A stretch of 64,000 nt of DNA. It comes from Sphingomonas gei. Its GTDB lineage: Bacteria > Pseudomonadota > Alphaproteobacteria > Sphingomonadales > Sphingomonadaceae. Location: the NCBI RefSeq assembly GCF_004792685.1, contig NZ_SRXT01000001.1:310001-374000 (forward strand). Reading direction: 5' to 3'. Made by a program: the position numbers and the translations under genes. Shown here piece after piece: positions 54,762-63,145 of the stretch; position 1 is the stretch's first letter, and each line of letters begins with the position of its first letter. The notes beneath the pieces were generated by a model. That model was given only the letters and a program-made list of their open reading frames with translations, ran no database searches and was not told the origin of the DNA.

Positions 54762-54923
54762 GCCCTCCCGCGCTCCGCGCCCCGACCGGGCGCGGATCGC
54801 CTGGCCGGCACGGGGGTCGAAAACGCATAGGGCTGTTTCCGACCCTGCCGGGCATGGCGTTCGAGGTTCAATTGGGTGTCCGGGCGGCGCGATCCGGCTG
54901 CCGCCGCATAGCGGACGACCCCG

Positions 54924-55157
54924 ATGAGCGAACCCGACGACACCGGGTCGCGCGCGCAACAGGCGCGCGCGATCTGCCCATTCCTGACGACCAAGCAGAC
55001 CGCCTTCCATCTCGGGCTCGCGCCCAGCACCCTGAAGGGCATGCGCACCGAGGGGCGGGGGCCGGTCTGCCGCCTGCATGGTCGTGCCTGGTACTATCAC
55101 ATCAACGATATCGAGGCCTGGTCGAACGCCCGGCGCAAAGGCGGCGACCATGGTTGA
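54924..55157 (+). CDS. AlpA/excisionase-like helix-turn-helix protein
   Basis: A 77-residue protein with a MerR/AlpA-type helix-turn-helix: 'FLTTKQTAFHLGLAPSTLKGMRTEGRGPVCRLHGRAWYYHINDIEAW', the usual HTH_17 layout (written here as its main block). Such small proteins act as excisionases or transfer-gene regulators. Its stop overlaps the start of the TraF-like gene by 8 bases, so it heads a transfer operon. Confidence 0.85.
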   Translation: MSEPDDTGSRAQQARAICPFLTTKQTAFHLGLAPSTLKGMRTEGRGPVCRLHGRAWYYHINDIEAWSNARRKGGDHG

Positions 55158-55722
55158 GCGCCGCGACCTTCCGCTCTTCGCCTGGGGCGAAGCCTTGCGC
55201 GCGGCCCGCCGCCGCCGCCGCAAACTGACACGCCGCGCGGCCGCGATCGCACTCGGCTGCAGCTGCGTCCTCGCGACGGCAATCGTGCCGCCGCGGCCGC
55301 AGCTGGTGTGGAATGCGAGCGCCAGCGCGCCGGTAGGGCTCTATCGCGTCACGCCCGGCGTGCAGCTCGACCGCGGCGATATGGTGATCGCGCGGGTCCC
55401 GCTCTCGGTGCGCGCGCTGGCCGCGCGCCGGCACTATATTCCGGCGAACGTGCCCCTGGTGAAGCGCGTCGCCGGCGTGCCGGGTGACCGGGTCTGCGCC
55501 ATCGGACCCACGGTCACCGTCAATGGGCGAGCGCTCGCGGCGCGGCGCGCCAACGACCGGCTCGGTCGGCCGCTGCCCTGGTGGATCGGTTGCCGGACGT
55601 TGCGTGATGGTGCGCTGTTCCTGCTGATGGCCGGCACGCCGGATTCGTTCGACGGGCGCTATTTCGGTCCCACCGATGCTGCGGACGTGGTCGGCAAGGC
55701 GACGGCGCTATGGGTACGCTGA
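55150..55722 (+). CDS. traF: TraF-like conjugative signal peptidase (S26 family)
   Basis: A 190-residue membrane protein. A membrane segment at about residues 27-47 is followed by 'SASAPVGLYRV', holding the catalytic Ser of the S26 family, and 'VPLVKRVAGVPGD', holding the Lys base. The C-terminal 'SFDGRYFGPTDAADVVGKA' matches TraF of conjugative systems, which matures pilins. I chose the ATG at 55150, overlapping the preceding stop. It overlaps the transglycosylase gene by 13 bases. Confidence 0.9.
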   Translation: MVERRDLPLFAWGEALRAARRRRRKLTRRAAAIALGCSCVLATAIVPPRPQLVWNASASAPVGLYRVTPGVQLDRGDMVIARVPLSVRALAARRHYIPANVPLVKRVAGVPGDRVCAIGPTVTVNGRALAARRANDRLGRPLPWWIGCRTLRDGALFLLMAGTPDSFDGRYFGPTDAADVVGKATALWVR

Positions 55723-56318
55723 GATCTCTCGCGCTCGCCGCGTCGCTTGTGCTGGCGTGCCCGGCGGGGGCGCAGACCGTCTCCGCCTGGCGCCCGTTCT
55801 CGATCGAGGCGTCGCAGCGCTTCGGCGTGCCGGTCGCGTGGATCGAGCGCGTGATGCAGGCGGAAAGCGGCGGCAGGACGAGGTTCGGCGGACGGCCGAT
55901 CGTCAGCCGCGCAGGCGCGATGGGGCTGATGCAGCTGATGCCGGGCACCTGGGCCGAGATGCGTGCCGCGCTCGGGCTCGGTAGCGATCCGTTCGATCCG
56001 CGCGACAACATCCTCGCCGGCACCGCCTATCTGCGCCGCATGTACGACCGGTTCGGGTATCCCGGCCTGTTCGCGGCCTATAATGCCGGGCCGGGACGAT
56101 ATGCCGCCTATTTGGCCGGCCGTCAGTCGCTGCCGGACGAGACGGTCGGTTATCTTGCAGCTGTCACCTCTGGTCGGCCAGCAGTATTGGCGGCAAGCAT
56201 CGAGAGGCGTCCAACCATATTCGTCTCGCTTGGAAACCTGTCAGGCGCAGGCCAGACCGCCCCGTCGCGCCCGGATGCGCTTTTTGCGGTGCGCCGTTCA
56301 GACACCCGCATTCCATAA
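55710..56318 (+). CDS. Lytic transglycosylase (VirB1/TrbN-like)
   Basis: A 202-residue exported enzyme with a signal peptide (ending AGAQT). The SLT domain has the catalytic Glu in 'VMQAESGGRT', then 'GAMGLMQLMPGTW', 'DPRDNILAGTAYLRRMYDRFG' and 'AAYNAGPGR'. It cuts peptidoglycan to let the conjugation channel assemble. It overlaps traF by 13 bases. The C-terminal 50 residues after 'VGYLAAV' are low-complexity and may be altered by the neighbouring insertion. Confidence 0.9.
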   Translation: MGTLRSLALAASLVLACPAGAQTVSAWRPFSIEASQRFGVPVAWIERVMQAESGGRTRFGGRPIVSRAGAMGLMQLMPGTWAEMRAALGLGSDPFDPRDNILAGTAYLRRMYDRFGYPGLFAAYNAGPGRYAAYLAGRQSLPDETVGYLAAVTSGRPAVLAASIERRPTIFVSLGNLSGAGQTAPSRPDALFAVRRSDTRIP

Positions 56319-56438
56319 TTTTGGGCCGTCCGGGCGCGCAGATCGGCTTCCAATGCAGCCGCTGCTCGACGACCCGTTCCGCTGGAACGGGCCGATCGAG
56401 ATCGGCGGCAATAGCGGGCTCTCGCCGCTGGAATGGGA

Positions 56439-57110
56439 TCAGGCCGCGCGACGCCTGGGCGGCGGTAGGTCGCGCAGCGGCAGATAGAGCAGCTTGAAAT
56501 AGTCCTCGGCGAGCTGACGGGCGGTGTCCGGCAGCAGCTTCTTGATCGAGCCGGTGAACGCCTTGGCATAGAATAATGGCTTGCCGGGGGCGCCGCGCGC
56601 CCGCTCCTGAAACAGGCGAAACATGACCCGGACAAGCTCGCTGCTTTCCGGTCCGCTGACATGCTTGTCGCAATCGGAATCGATCGTCACGCAGTCCCAT
56701 TCGAGCTCGGCATAGTGTCGCGCCATCTTGACCATCATCATCGGCCGATTGCGCGCTTCACAGACACGGAAATGACGCTCGTTTGCGCCGCGATCGCCCT
56801 TCCTGAACCAGGTATAGGGTGTCTCGTCGAGCACGTCCTCGCGCATGGCGGCAAGGTAGGGCTCCGCCTCGATATTGGCGTAGCCGAATGCTTCGATCCG
56901 TCGACCGAATAGTTCGGGCTCGGCATCGGCCAAAGCGGGAGGCTTGCCGGTCTCGCCGACAATGGCCGCGCGCAGCGCGGCATTGGTGCCGAAGCCGAGG
57001 CTCGACGCAAGCGCTTCGGTCAGATGTCCGGAGCGTATTTCAGGCAAGGAAATCCGCAGGGCCGCCTTGGCGGCGTCGACATTGGGCTGAGTCAGGATGA
57101 ATAGGGGCAT
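56439..57110 (-). CDS. Unknown protein inserted among transfer genes
   Basis: A 223-residue soluble protein, opposite in strand to the transfer genes on both sides. It has no signal peptide or membrane segment. 'PYTWFRKGDRGANERHFRVCEARNRPMMMVKMARHYAELEWDCVTIDSD' (key parts W-F-R-K and H-F-R-V-C) and the C-terminal 'SIKKLLPDTARQLAEDYFKLLYL' are distinctive, but I recognise no family. Its position between transglycosylase and relaxase genes suggests a cargo insertion. Confidence 0.6.
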   Translation of the reverse strand: MPLFILTQPNVDAAKAALRISLPEIRSGHLTEALASSLGFGTNAALRAAIVGETGKPPALADAEPELFGRRIEAFGYANIEAEPYLAAMREDVLDETPYTWFRKGDRGANERHFRVCEARNRPMMMVKMARHYAELEWDCVTIDSDCDKHVSGPESSELVRVMFRLFQERARGAPGKPLFYAKAFTGSIKKLLPDTARQLAEDYFKLLYLPLRDLPPPRRRAA

Positions 57111-57549
57111 GACGAACCGTCCTCGTGTGAAGGCCGCTTATCGCCGATTACAAGACGGCCCGAGGGTCCGGCTGTCGAAGTCCTGTCACTCTACTCTGCT
57201 TGGACCCGGCGACAGGTCTGGTGAGAGAAACCGAGCGCATCATAGCAAGGCGATCGCAGCCAGCAAGGCAGTCGAGCGTCAATCGTGTGGATAAGGGGGG
57301 CTCGTCTCGGATCGTCCGAGCATGGCGGCTGCCGACGCGCCTGTGCAAGGCCGGCGGCCCCTCCAATTTTGCTGCGAGATGGAGCGCGCTGCGCGCGCAG
57401 TTTTGTTCGTAGCAGCGCAACATAATCGGTTCCTCCGCCGCCGCTTCGCGGTGCCTGCGCTGCGCTCCGGCAGCCCTGACAGGCACGCCGGCAACCGCCG
57501 TCGAGAGGCTGTCTTCGAGGTGGAAGACGTCAAGCGACAGGAGGTTCTC
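57111..57549. other. 439-bp region without a gene
   Basis: No frame here has a ribosome site or recognisable protein. It separates the inserted unknown gene from a small conserved-looking gene. AGGAGG at its right end belongs to the next gene. Confidence 0.55.
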
Positions 57550-57909
57550 ATGACCATGTTTCAACCGATTTCGCACTGTTCGGACCGCGTGATGGCAGCG
57601 CTCGTGGCGGGGCTCGAGCTGGAGTTCGGGCGCGGCGCTGCGGAGGCTTTGGCGGCGCGGTTCATCGCGGCGGAGGAGTGCGATTGCACCTGGGATGCGC
57701 GGCTAGAGGAGCGCTGGCTGGGCGCCTATGAAGCGCTCGGCGAGGACGATTTCGAGCTGGACCGCGTAGCGATGATTGGCCGGTTGGACGGCCGCTGGGT
57801 GGTCGCGGTGTGCATCGTCGATGGCGATGGCAGCGCCCACGGGATGGTCGGGCGACGGTGGTTTGCGAAGGCGCAGGCGGCGCGGAAGGCGTTCGCGACC
57901 GTGCATTGA
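57550..57909 (+). CDS. Small hypothetical protein of the element backbone
   Basis: A 119-residue acidic protein (MTMFQPISHCSDRVMAALVAG...). A predicted N-terminal helical half ('EFGRGAAEALAARFIAAEE') leads to a beta-rich half with 'AMIGRLDGRWVVAVCIVDGDGSAHGMVG'. AGGAGG 6 bases before the ATG is a very good ribosome site. No family is recognised; it probably belongs with the relaxase gene downstream. Confidence 0.65.
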   Translation: MTMFQPISHCSDRVMAALVAGLELEFGRGAAEALAARFIAAEECDCTWDARLEERWLGAYEALGEDDFELDRVAMIGRLDGRWVVAVCIVDGDGSAHGMVGRRWFAKAQAARKAFATVH

Positions 57910-58052
57910 TCGGTACGCAGATGCAGCCGGGATGCGATGTCGGACAGGCATCGCGTCTCGGCTTTTCTGTCCTCGGCTGGGAGAAGGTGGGAAGGTGCGA
58001 GGATGCAGAGGGACAGGCAGGAGGAAGGGGCAGCGTAAGGCAAGATAAAGCT

Positions 58053-58190
58053 GCGGCACCGGTGGTGCCGCAAGTGATTGTCTGCACATCGTTTTCTGTG
58101 GATATTCCTGGCACTGCCCGATGGGCACCAGTGCCGTTCCGGCCGGAATCAACGGATTTCCGCGGGGTTCGGTGGCACCGGTTTTCATAG
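58053..58190. other. Candidate transfer origin (oriT): clustered inverted repeats
   Basis: Upstream of the relaxase gene lie a perfect 8-bp stem with 3-base loop at 58053-58071 (GCGGCACC/GGTGCCGC) and a 7-bp inverted repeat at 58110-58135 (GGCACTG/CAGTGCC) with nested CCC/GGG. A degenerate one at about 58144-58162 (CGGAAT/ATTTCCG) follows. GGCACC words recur in both orientations. Inverted repeats beside a relaxase are typical of oriT; the nick site is not identified. Confidence 0.45.
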
Positions 58191-58239
58191 GCCCGGAGGC
58201 GCGTCATGCTCGCCTGTGATCGATGGCGGAACGTCCTTC

Positions 58240-60222
58240 ATGGCCGACGAAAACGAGTTCGAACCGCGGCTCGGCCGCATGCGCAGCACCGGCGGCAAGC
58301 GCGCGCGGAAATATCTGGGGCGCGTGCTCGCGGCAACCAATCTCGCGCGCGGCGGGGCCGCGCTGCTTGGGTCGCACCGCAAGGGATTCTCGGGTAGCAG
58401 GATCGGCCGGGGCGCCGGGGTCGGGCGCATCCTGGCCGGTCGCGGCAGCCGCGCGGCCTATGGCGCCCGCCGCGTCATCCTCAAGGCGAGCATCGTCAAG
58501 CTCGCAGGCAAGGGGGCAGGGGCTGCGATCGCGCACCTGCGCTATCTCCAGCGCGACGGCACCACGCGCGACGGCGCACCCGGGCAACTTTACGGGGCCG
58601 ACGACGACGCGGTTGACGGCAAGGCGTTTCGCGAGCGCTGGGCCGGCGATCGCCACCAGTTCCGCTTCATCGTCTCGGCCGAGGATGGCGCCGAATATGA
58701 GGATCTCAAACCCCTGACCCGCCGGCTGATGGCGCGCGTCGAGGAGGACCTGGGCACGAAGCTCGATTGGGTCGCGATCGACCATTTCAACACCGGTCAC
58801 CCGCACACGCATATTGTCGTGCGGGGCAAGGACCAGTTCGGGGCCGATCTCATCATCGCGCGGGAGTATTTGACGAGGGGCATGCGCGAGCGGGCGTGCG
58901 AGCTGGTCGACCTTGATCTCGGGCCGCGTTCAGCGCGTGAGATCGAGGCGGGCCTTCGCGCCGAAGTCGAGCAGGAACGGCTGACCTCGCTCGACCGGTC
59001 GATGCTGCGCGACGCGCAGGCCGGCATCGTGTCGACGGCACGGGGGGACGCGTTCGACCAGGCGCTTCGCGCCGGGCGGCTGGCGAAGCTCAGGCGGCTC
59101 GGTCTGGCCGAGCCGATCGGCGGGGCGAGCTGGCGACTGGCGCCGGGCCTGGACGACACACTTCGCCGTCTGGGCGAGCGCGGCGATATCATCCGCACGA
59201 TGCAGCGCGAATTCGCGCGCCGTGGCCTGGAGCGGGCAGGCGCCGATCAGGCGATCTACGACCCGTCCTCGCCCGACGCTCGCCCATTGGTCGGGCGCGT
59301 CGTCGGACGTGGCCTCGCCGACGAACATGCCGATCACCACTATCTGATCGTCGACGGCATGGATGGCCGAGGCCATTATGTCGCGATCGGCAAGGGCGCC
59401 GGACTCGGTATCGTGCCCGAGGGCGCGGTGGTGCGGATCGACCCGCAGCGTGCGGAGGTGCGCGAGGCCGATCGCACCATCGCTGCCGTCGCGGCCGCCA
59501 ATGGCGGCCGCTACGACATCGATGCCCATCTCGCTCACGATCCGAGCGCGACCCAGGCTTTTGCTGAAGCCCATGTCCGCCGGCTCGAAGCGATGCGCCG
59601 GCTAAGCGGAAATGTGACCCGTGAACCCTCCGGGCAATGGAGCATCGCTGCCGATCATCTCGAGCGCGCTGCGGCGCATGAGGCGAAGCTGCTGCGGAAC
59701 GGGCCGGTGGCGATCGAAATCGTTTCGGCGAAGCCGCTGTCCCAGCTGGTCGGGGCGGATGCCGCGACCTGGCTGGATCGCAATCTGGTTGCTGCCGATC
59801 CGGTGGTGCCGCGCGAGACCGGGTTCGGTGCCGATCTGCGCGACGCGCAGGATCGTCGCCGGCAATGGCTTATCGCGCAGGGGCTGGCGGAGGAGGCAAG
59901 GAGTGGGACGACCTATCGTTCAGACCTGATTGCTACCTTGCAGCGGCGCGAGCTTTTGCGGGTTGCCGGGCAGTTGTCCGAAGAGTTGGCGCTGCCTTTT
60001 GCGGAGGCTGGGCCCGGCGCGCGGATCGAGGGCGTCGTGCGACGCCGGGTCGACTTGGTCAGCGGGCGGTTCGCGCTGGTCGAGAAGAGCCGGGAATTCA
60101 CCTTGGTACCCTGGCGGCCGATGCTGGAGCGGCAGATCGGCAAACCGGTCTCCGGGATCATGCGCGGCGACGGAACGAACTGGTCGATCGGTCGCGGGCG
60201 AGGCGGCCCTGCAATCGAGTAA
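58240..60222 (+). CDS. Relaxase / mobilization nuclease, DUF3363 family
   Basis: A 660-residue VirD2-like relaxase. After a basic N-terminus, the catalytic metal site is 'HFNTGHPHTHIVVRG' at about residues 182-196, the three-His motif of relaxases, with upstream 'RHQFRFIVSAEDG'. The C-terminal DUF3363 region includes 'DEHADHHYLIVDGMDGRGHYVAIG'. It nicks and carries DNA during conjugation. I chose the ATG at 58240 (MADENEFEPRLGRMR, the usual family start); a GTG at 58216 is possible. It implies the element is at least mobilisable. Confidence 0.92.
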   Translation: MADENEFEPRLGRMRSTGGKRARKYLGRVLAATNLARGGAALLGSHRKGFSGSRIGRGAGVGRILAGRGSRAAYGARRVILKASIVKLAGKGAGAAIAHLRYLQRDGTTRDGAPGQLYGADDDAVDGKAFRERWAGDRHQFRFIVSAEDGAEYEDLKPLTRRLMARVEEDLGTKLDWVAIDHFNTGHPHTHIVVRGKDQFGADLIIAREYLTRGMRERACELVDLDLGPRSAREIEAGLRAEVEQERLTSLDRSMLRDAQAGIVSTARGDAFDQALRAGRLAKLRRLGLAEPIGGASWRLAPGLDDTLRRLGERGDIIRTMQREFARRGLERAGADQAIYDPSSPDARPLVGRVVGRGLADEHADHHYLIVDGMDGRGHYVAIGKGAGLGIVPEGAVVRIDPQRAEVREADRTIAAVAAANGGRYDIDAHLAHDPSATQAFAEAHVRRLEAMRRLSGNVTREPSGQWSIAADHLERAAAHEAKLLRNGPVAIEIVSAKPLSQLVGADAATWLDRNLVAADPVVPRETGFGADLRDAQDRRRQWLIAQGLAEEARSGTTYRSDLIATLQRRELLRVAGQLSEELALPFAEAGPGARIEGVVRRRVDLVSGRFALVEKSREFTLVPWRPMLERQIGKPVSGIMRGDGTNWSIGRGRGGPAIE

Positions 60223-60274
60223 GTCAGCTCAGCCCTTGTCGACTCGCCCGCAAACGGCTGAAAAGGCCAAGAGA

Positions 60275-60520
60275 TCAGCGGCGGGCACGATCCATCTGTC
60301 GACTCATCTCAGCAGGCAGATCGTCAATGACATGCGCGTGCAGGAAGTATTTCATCCGATGATCGTCGGGATCCTGCGAATGCTGGGCCAGATCGATCAG
60401 GAGATCGAACTCTTCGTCGTCGCGGATAACGTGGATGATATCGCCGACGCGCGGGACCACCTCGAACTCACGTTCCACGGATATTCCACCTGCGCCAAAC
60501 TGGATGCTGATCAAAGACAT
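60275..60520 (-). CDS. Small hypothetical protein
   Basis: An 81-residue protein (MSLISIQFGAGGISVEREFEVVPRVGD...) with alternating hydrophobic residues predicting a small beta-sheet fold, then an acidic region and a helix ('LPAEMSRQMDRARR'). GGAGGG lies 9 bases before the ATG. It is convergent with the relaxase and divergent from the following gene. No family recognised. Confidence 0.55.
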   Translation of the reverse strand: MSLISIQFGAGGISVEREFEVVPRVGDIIHVIRDDEEFDLLIDLAQHSQDPDDHRMKYFLHAHVIDDLPAEMSRQMDRARR

Positions 60521-60681
60521 TGGCCGAACCCTCCGTTGCGAGAGATGTGCGTCGTCATGTGGACTAATTCAACGGGGAGTCCCATGATCAGGAAGGTTTC
60601 CAGACGGAGCCAATCGGCTCACACTGACCAAATCGTCAAATCCTGAATAGGTTCTCCTTCTCGAATAGCCGGAATGATCTG

Positions 60682-61485
60682 ATGTCGAATCGCTTTCGCT
60701 GGACCACAATCATCCGCGCGATCGAATTGCTGGTACAATGCAGCACGCAGGCCCAGTTGATCGTAATCATTGAGGAATTCGGGTTTGGTGATGACATGGA
60801 CCGCCGTCGTGCTGAGGACCGGACCAGCCCGAAATTGGGAACGATGATGATCAGCGCGATTCGGCGTGAGCCGAACCGCCGCGATAGCGAGGGCGAGCTG
60901 GCTCCCGAGAGCTTGGTCCGCCGCGCGGCCCAATTGCTCGATGATCCCTCAGACCTCTCGCCCTGGCAAACATTCCAGGAAATTCCCGCTGCTGCCGCAC
61001 TACGGGTCAGCCTCGCGACCGACGGATGGAGCGTGCGGCAGAAATTGTTAGTACCGGTGACGGCGGTTCCTGTGGTGGAGGTGGTGTCTCGCTTGCGGGC
61101 CGCGCTCATCGATCGAGGCTATGAGGATGCCGATCGTCGGTTACGGCAGGTTGAAGCGGGTCTCGACGAGGGACATTGGGAATCTGCCAACGCAGATATT
61201 CGAGGATTTCTTGCTGCTCTCTTCACCGCAATAGCTAAGGCTCGCGCTGGTGTGGGTGAAATTACCGGCGAGGAAGGGGATGCCCGGAAGTTCCTACAGC
61301 GGTCGGGATTTTTCAAACCGGATCCCCGCGACGCTGGTAAGTCGTTGGAGGCCGAGCTCGTTCGTTCGCTCTTCGCCTTGCTTGGCAGCGAGGGCGCCCA
61401 CGCCGGCGTGAGCGATCGTGATACGGCGACATATCGATACGCGATGGCCGCATTGACTGCGGATTTCTTTCTGCAGCGAGCCTAA
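60682..61485 (+). CDS. Unknown partner of the caspase-like gene
   Basis: A 267-residue soluble protein, 23 bp upstream of the caspase-like gene on the same strand. The N-terminal ~60 residues ('RWTTIIRAIELLVQ', 'LIVIIEEFGF') may be a small adaptor. The C-terminal ~120 residues ('DADRRLRQVEAGLDEGHWESANADIRGFLAALFTAIAKA', then 'LLGSEGAHAGVSD') resemble helical domains of abortive-infection proteins, by impression only. The ribosome site is weak and the start is uncertain. Lower GC than the backbone suggests recent acquisition. Confidence 0.6.
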   Translation: MSNRFRWTTIIRAIELLVQCSTQAQLIVIIEEFGFGDDMDRRRAEDRTSPKLGTMMISAIRREPNRRDSEGELAPESLVRRAAQLLDDPSDLSPWQTFQEIPAAAALRVSLATDGWSVRQKLLVPVTAVPVVEVVSRLRAALIDRGYEDADRRLRQVEAGLDEGHWESANADIRGFLAALFTAIAKARAGVGEITGEEGDARKFLQRSGFFKPDPRDAGKSLEAELVRSLFALLGSEGAHAGVSDRDTATYRYAMAALTADFFLQRA

Positions 61486-61508
61486 CCTACTAATGGAGAT
61501 CCGTTGAA

Positions 61509-62975
61509 ATGTCGCGCTCCCTTGCCGCGCTCGTGATCGGCAATTCGAAGTACAAGAAGGCTGGCAAGCTCAAGAACCCGGCTAATGACGCCGCTGATAT
61601 GGCTGTCGCCCTCGCCGGATGTGGCTTCACCGTCACGACGCTAATCGACGGCACGCACAAGCAAATGGACAAGGCCTTGCTCGATTTCAAAGCGAGCCTC
61701 AAAAAAACTGACGTTGGCCTGTTCTTCTTTGCCGGGCACGGTGTGCAGATCGCGGGCGAAAACTACCTCGCCGCGGTCGATGTGAAGGTAACAGATGAGG
61801 CCGAGGCAAAGCATTCCTCGCTGGCGCTGAATAGAGTCATCGACATGATGGAAACGTCCGACACCAAGACTGATATTATTATTCTTGATGCATGCCGTAA
61901 CAATCCATGGGCACGCGCCTGGCGCGGAGACGACGCGCGCGGGCTTGCGCCTGTATATGCGCCGCGCGGCACGCTCATTGCCTATGCGACGTCACCAGGT
62001 CAGCTGGCGAGCGATGGCAAAGGGCGCAACGGCGCTTACACTGCCGCCCTGCTCGAGCACCTTGCGACCCCTGACGTTTCGGTTGAGGCGATGTTCAAGC
62101 GGGTACGGAACACATTAAGCGCGGCGACGGCGCAGAAACAGATTTCTTGGGAACATACCTCACTAGCAGGTGAATTTTACTTCAACCTGAGCGTTGCGCA
62201 GCGGATTACAGACTACGGCCCTGCGGCACTCAGCGATGACCTATTCGAGATCGACACTAAGAAGAAATCGCATAAGATCATTTCTGAACTCAAATCATTG
62301 ACGTGGCCACGTCAAAATCCAGCGATGGCCGGCATCACCTCCGGTATGATCGGCAAGGTGGCCAAGGATACCTTGTTTGTAATGGGGAGAAATATTTACC
62401 AGGCATCGACTGGTAATTCAAATTCCGCCACGTCATTTATTCATGATTTTAACGCGAAAACCGCAGGCGCGCCGATAGTAAGTCGCAAGGCGATTCTCGA
62501 TGGCATGCTGTTTGAGATTTTCTTCGACAAGACCGGTGCGCTTCGCGACGAACCGAAATTTCGCCGCTTCAATGAGGTTTTTGAACTACAGCGATTTGCC
62601 GCGCTGAAAAGCAGCTTCGACTTCCTCGCCGCCTGCTTGCTCCCCTACGCGGGTCGCTATTATGCGATTCCTGGCAAGGGTCACGAAGTCGTGGCCGATG
62701 TCAGGCTTGGGAAGAAAAATAACGAGGCGATCGTGGAAGTGTTTGTCGGGGGGCAACAGGTCCTACGGATCGACGATGACGAGCCGGGTGGTTGGGGTGA
62801 CGCCGACGACGGCAAGATTCACTATCGCAAGCGAACTAAGAAGCAGGTCGAGGAATGGTTGAGTGAGCAGCTCATCGTGCCGGAGAGATTGTTGAAAATT
62901 AGCTTCAGCCATCCGGTCGCAGCGGACGAAATCTTGCACCTGCCAATGGGTTGGACCTGCCGACTCCCAGCATAA
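61509..62975 (+). CDS. Caspase-family cysteine peptidase (C14-like)
   Basis: A 488-residue protein with an N-terminal caspase-like domain: 'ALVIGNSKYKKAGKLKNPANDAADM', the catalytic His in 'FFFAGHGVQ' (about residue 78) and the catalytic Cys in 'IILDACRNNPW' (about residue 127), with 'SLAGEFYFNLS' closing the domain near residue 230. The C-terminal 250 residues are an unrecognised region ending in a positively charged segment. Bacterial caspases often serve as effectors in anti-phage systems. Its base composition is clearly AT-richer than the neighbours. It follows the partner gene by 23 bp. Confidence 0.88.
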   Translation: MSRSLAALVIGNSKYKKAGKLKNPANDAADMAVALAGCGFTVTTLIDGTHKQMDKALLDFKASLKKTDVGLFFFAGHGVQIAGENYLAAVDVKVTDEAEAKHSSLALNRVIDMMETSDTKTDIIILDACRNNPWARAWRGDDARGLAPVYAPRGTLIAYATSPGQLASDGKGRNGAYTAALLEHLATPDVSVEAMFKRVRNTLSAATAQKQISWEHTSLAGEFYFNLSVAQRITDYGPAALSDDLFEIDTKKKSHKIISELKSLTWPRQNPAMAGITSGMIGKVAKDTLFVMGRNIYQASTGNSNSATSFIHDFNAKTAGAPIVSRKAILDGMLFEIFFDKTGALRDEPKFRRFNEVFELQRFAALKSSFDFLAACLLPYAGRYYAIPGKGHEVVADVRLGKKNNEAIVEVFVGGQQVLRIDDDEPGGWGDADDGKIHYRKRTKKQVEEWLSEQLIVPERLLKISFSHPVAADEILHLPMGWTCRLPA

Positions 62976-63145
62976 GCAGGTGTCCGTACCGCTATCAGCA
63001 TTGCGCGGTGCCACGAACATTATCTCCGCTAGGCACCTTGACCAGAGAATGCGCGAAGGGAGCTGTCGAGCTAGTCTCGATCAACGCCGCCTTGACGGAA
63101 TCGAACTCGCTCTATCCAATTCACGTTTGGGGGAGTGCGGTCACT

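Noticed and set aside
56354..56487. Plus-strand frame of 44 codons beginning MQPLLDDPFRWNGP after the transglycosylase
   Set aside because: It has no ribosome site, overlaps the convergent gene ending at 56439 and matches no family I know. It could be a gene remnant but I cannot support it.
63095..63125. Sequence GGAATCGAACTCGC resembling a tRNA T-arm, a possible second att site
   Set aside because: The flanking bases do not form the T-stem or match the acceptor end seen at 7257-7302; only about ten bases agree, so it is probably chance.
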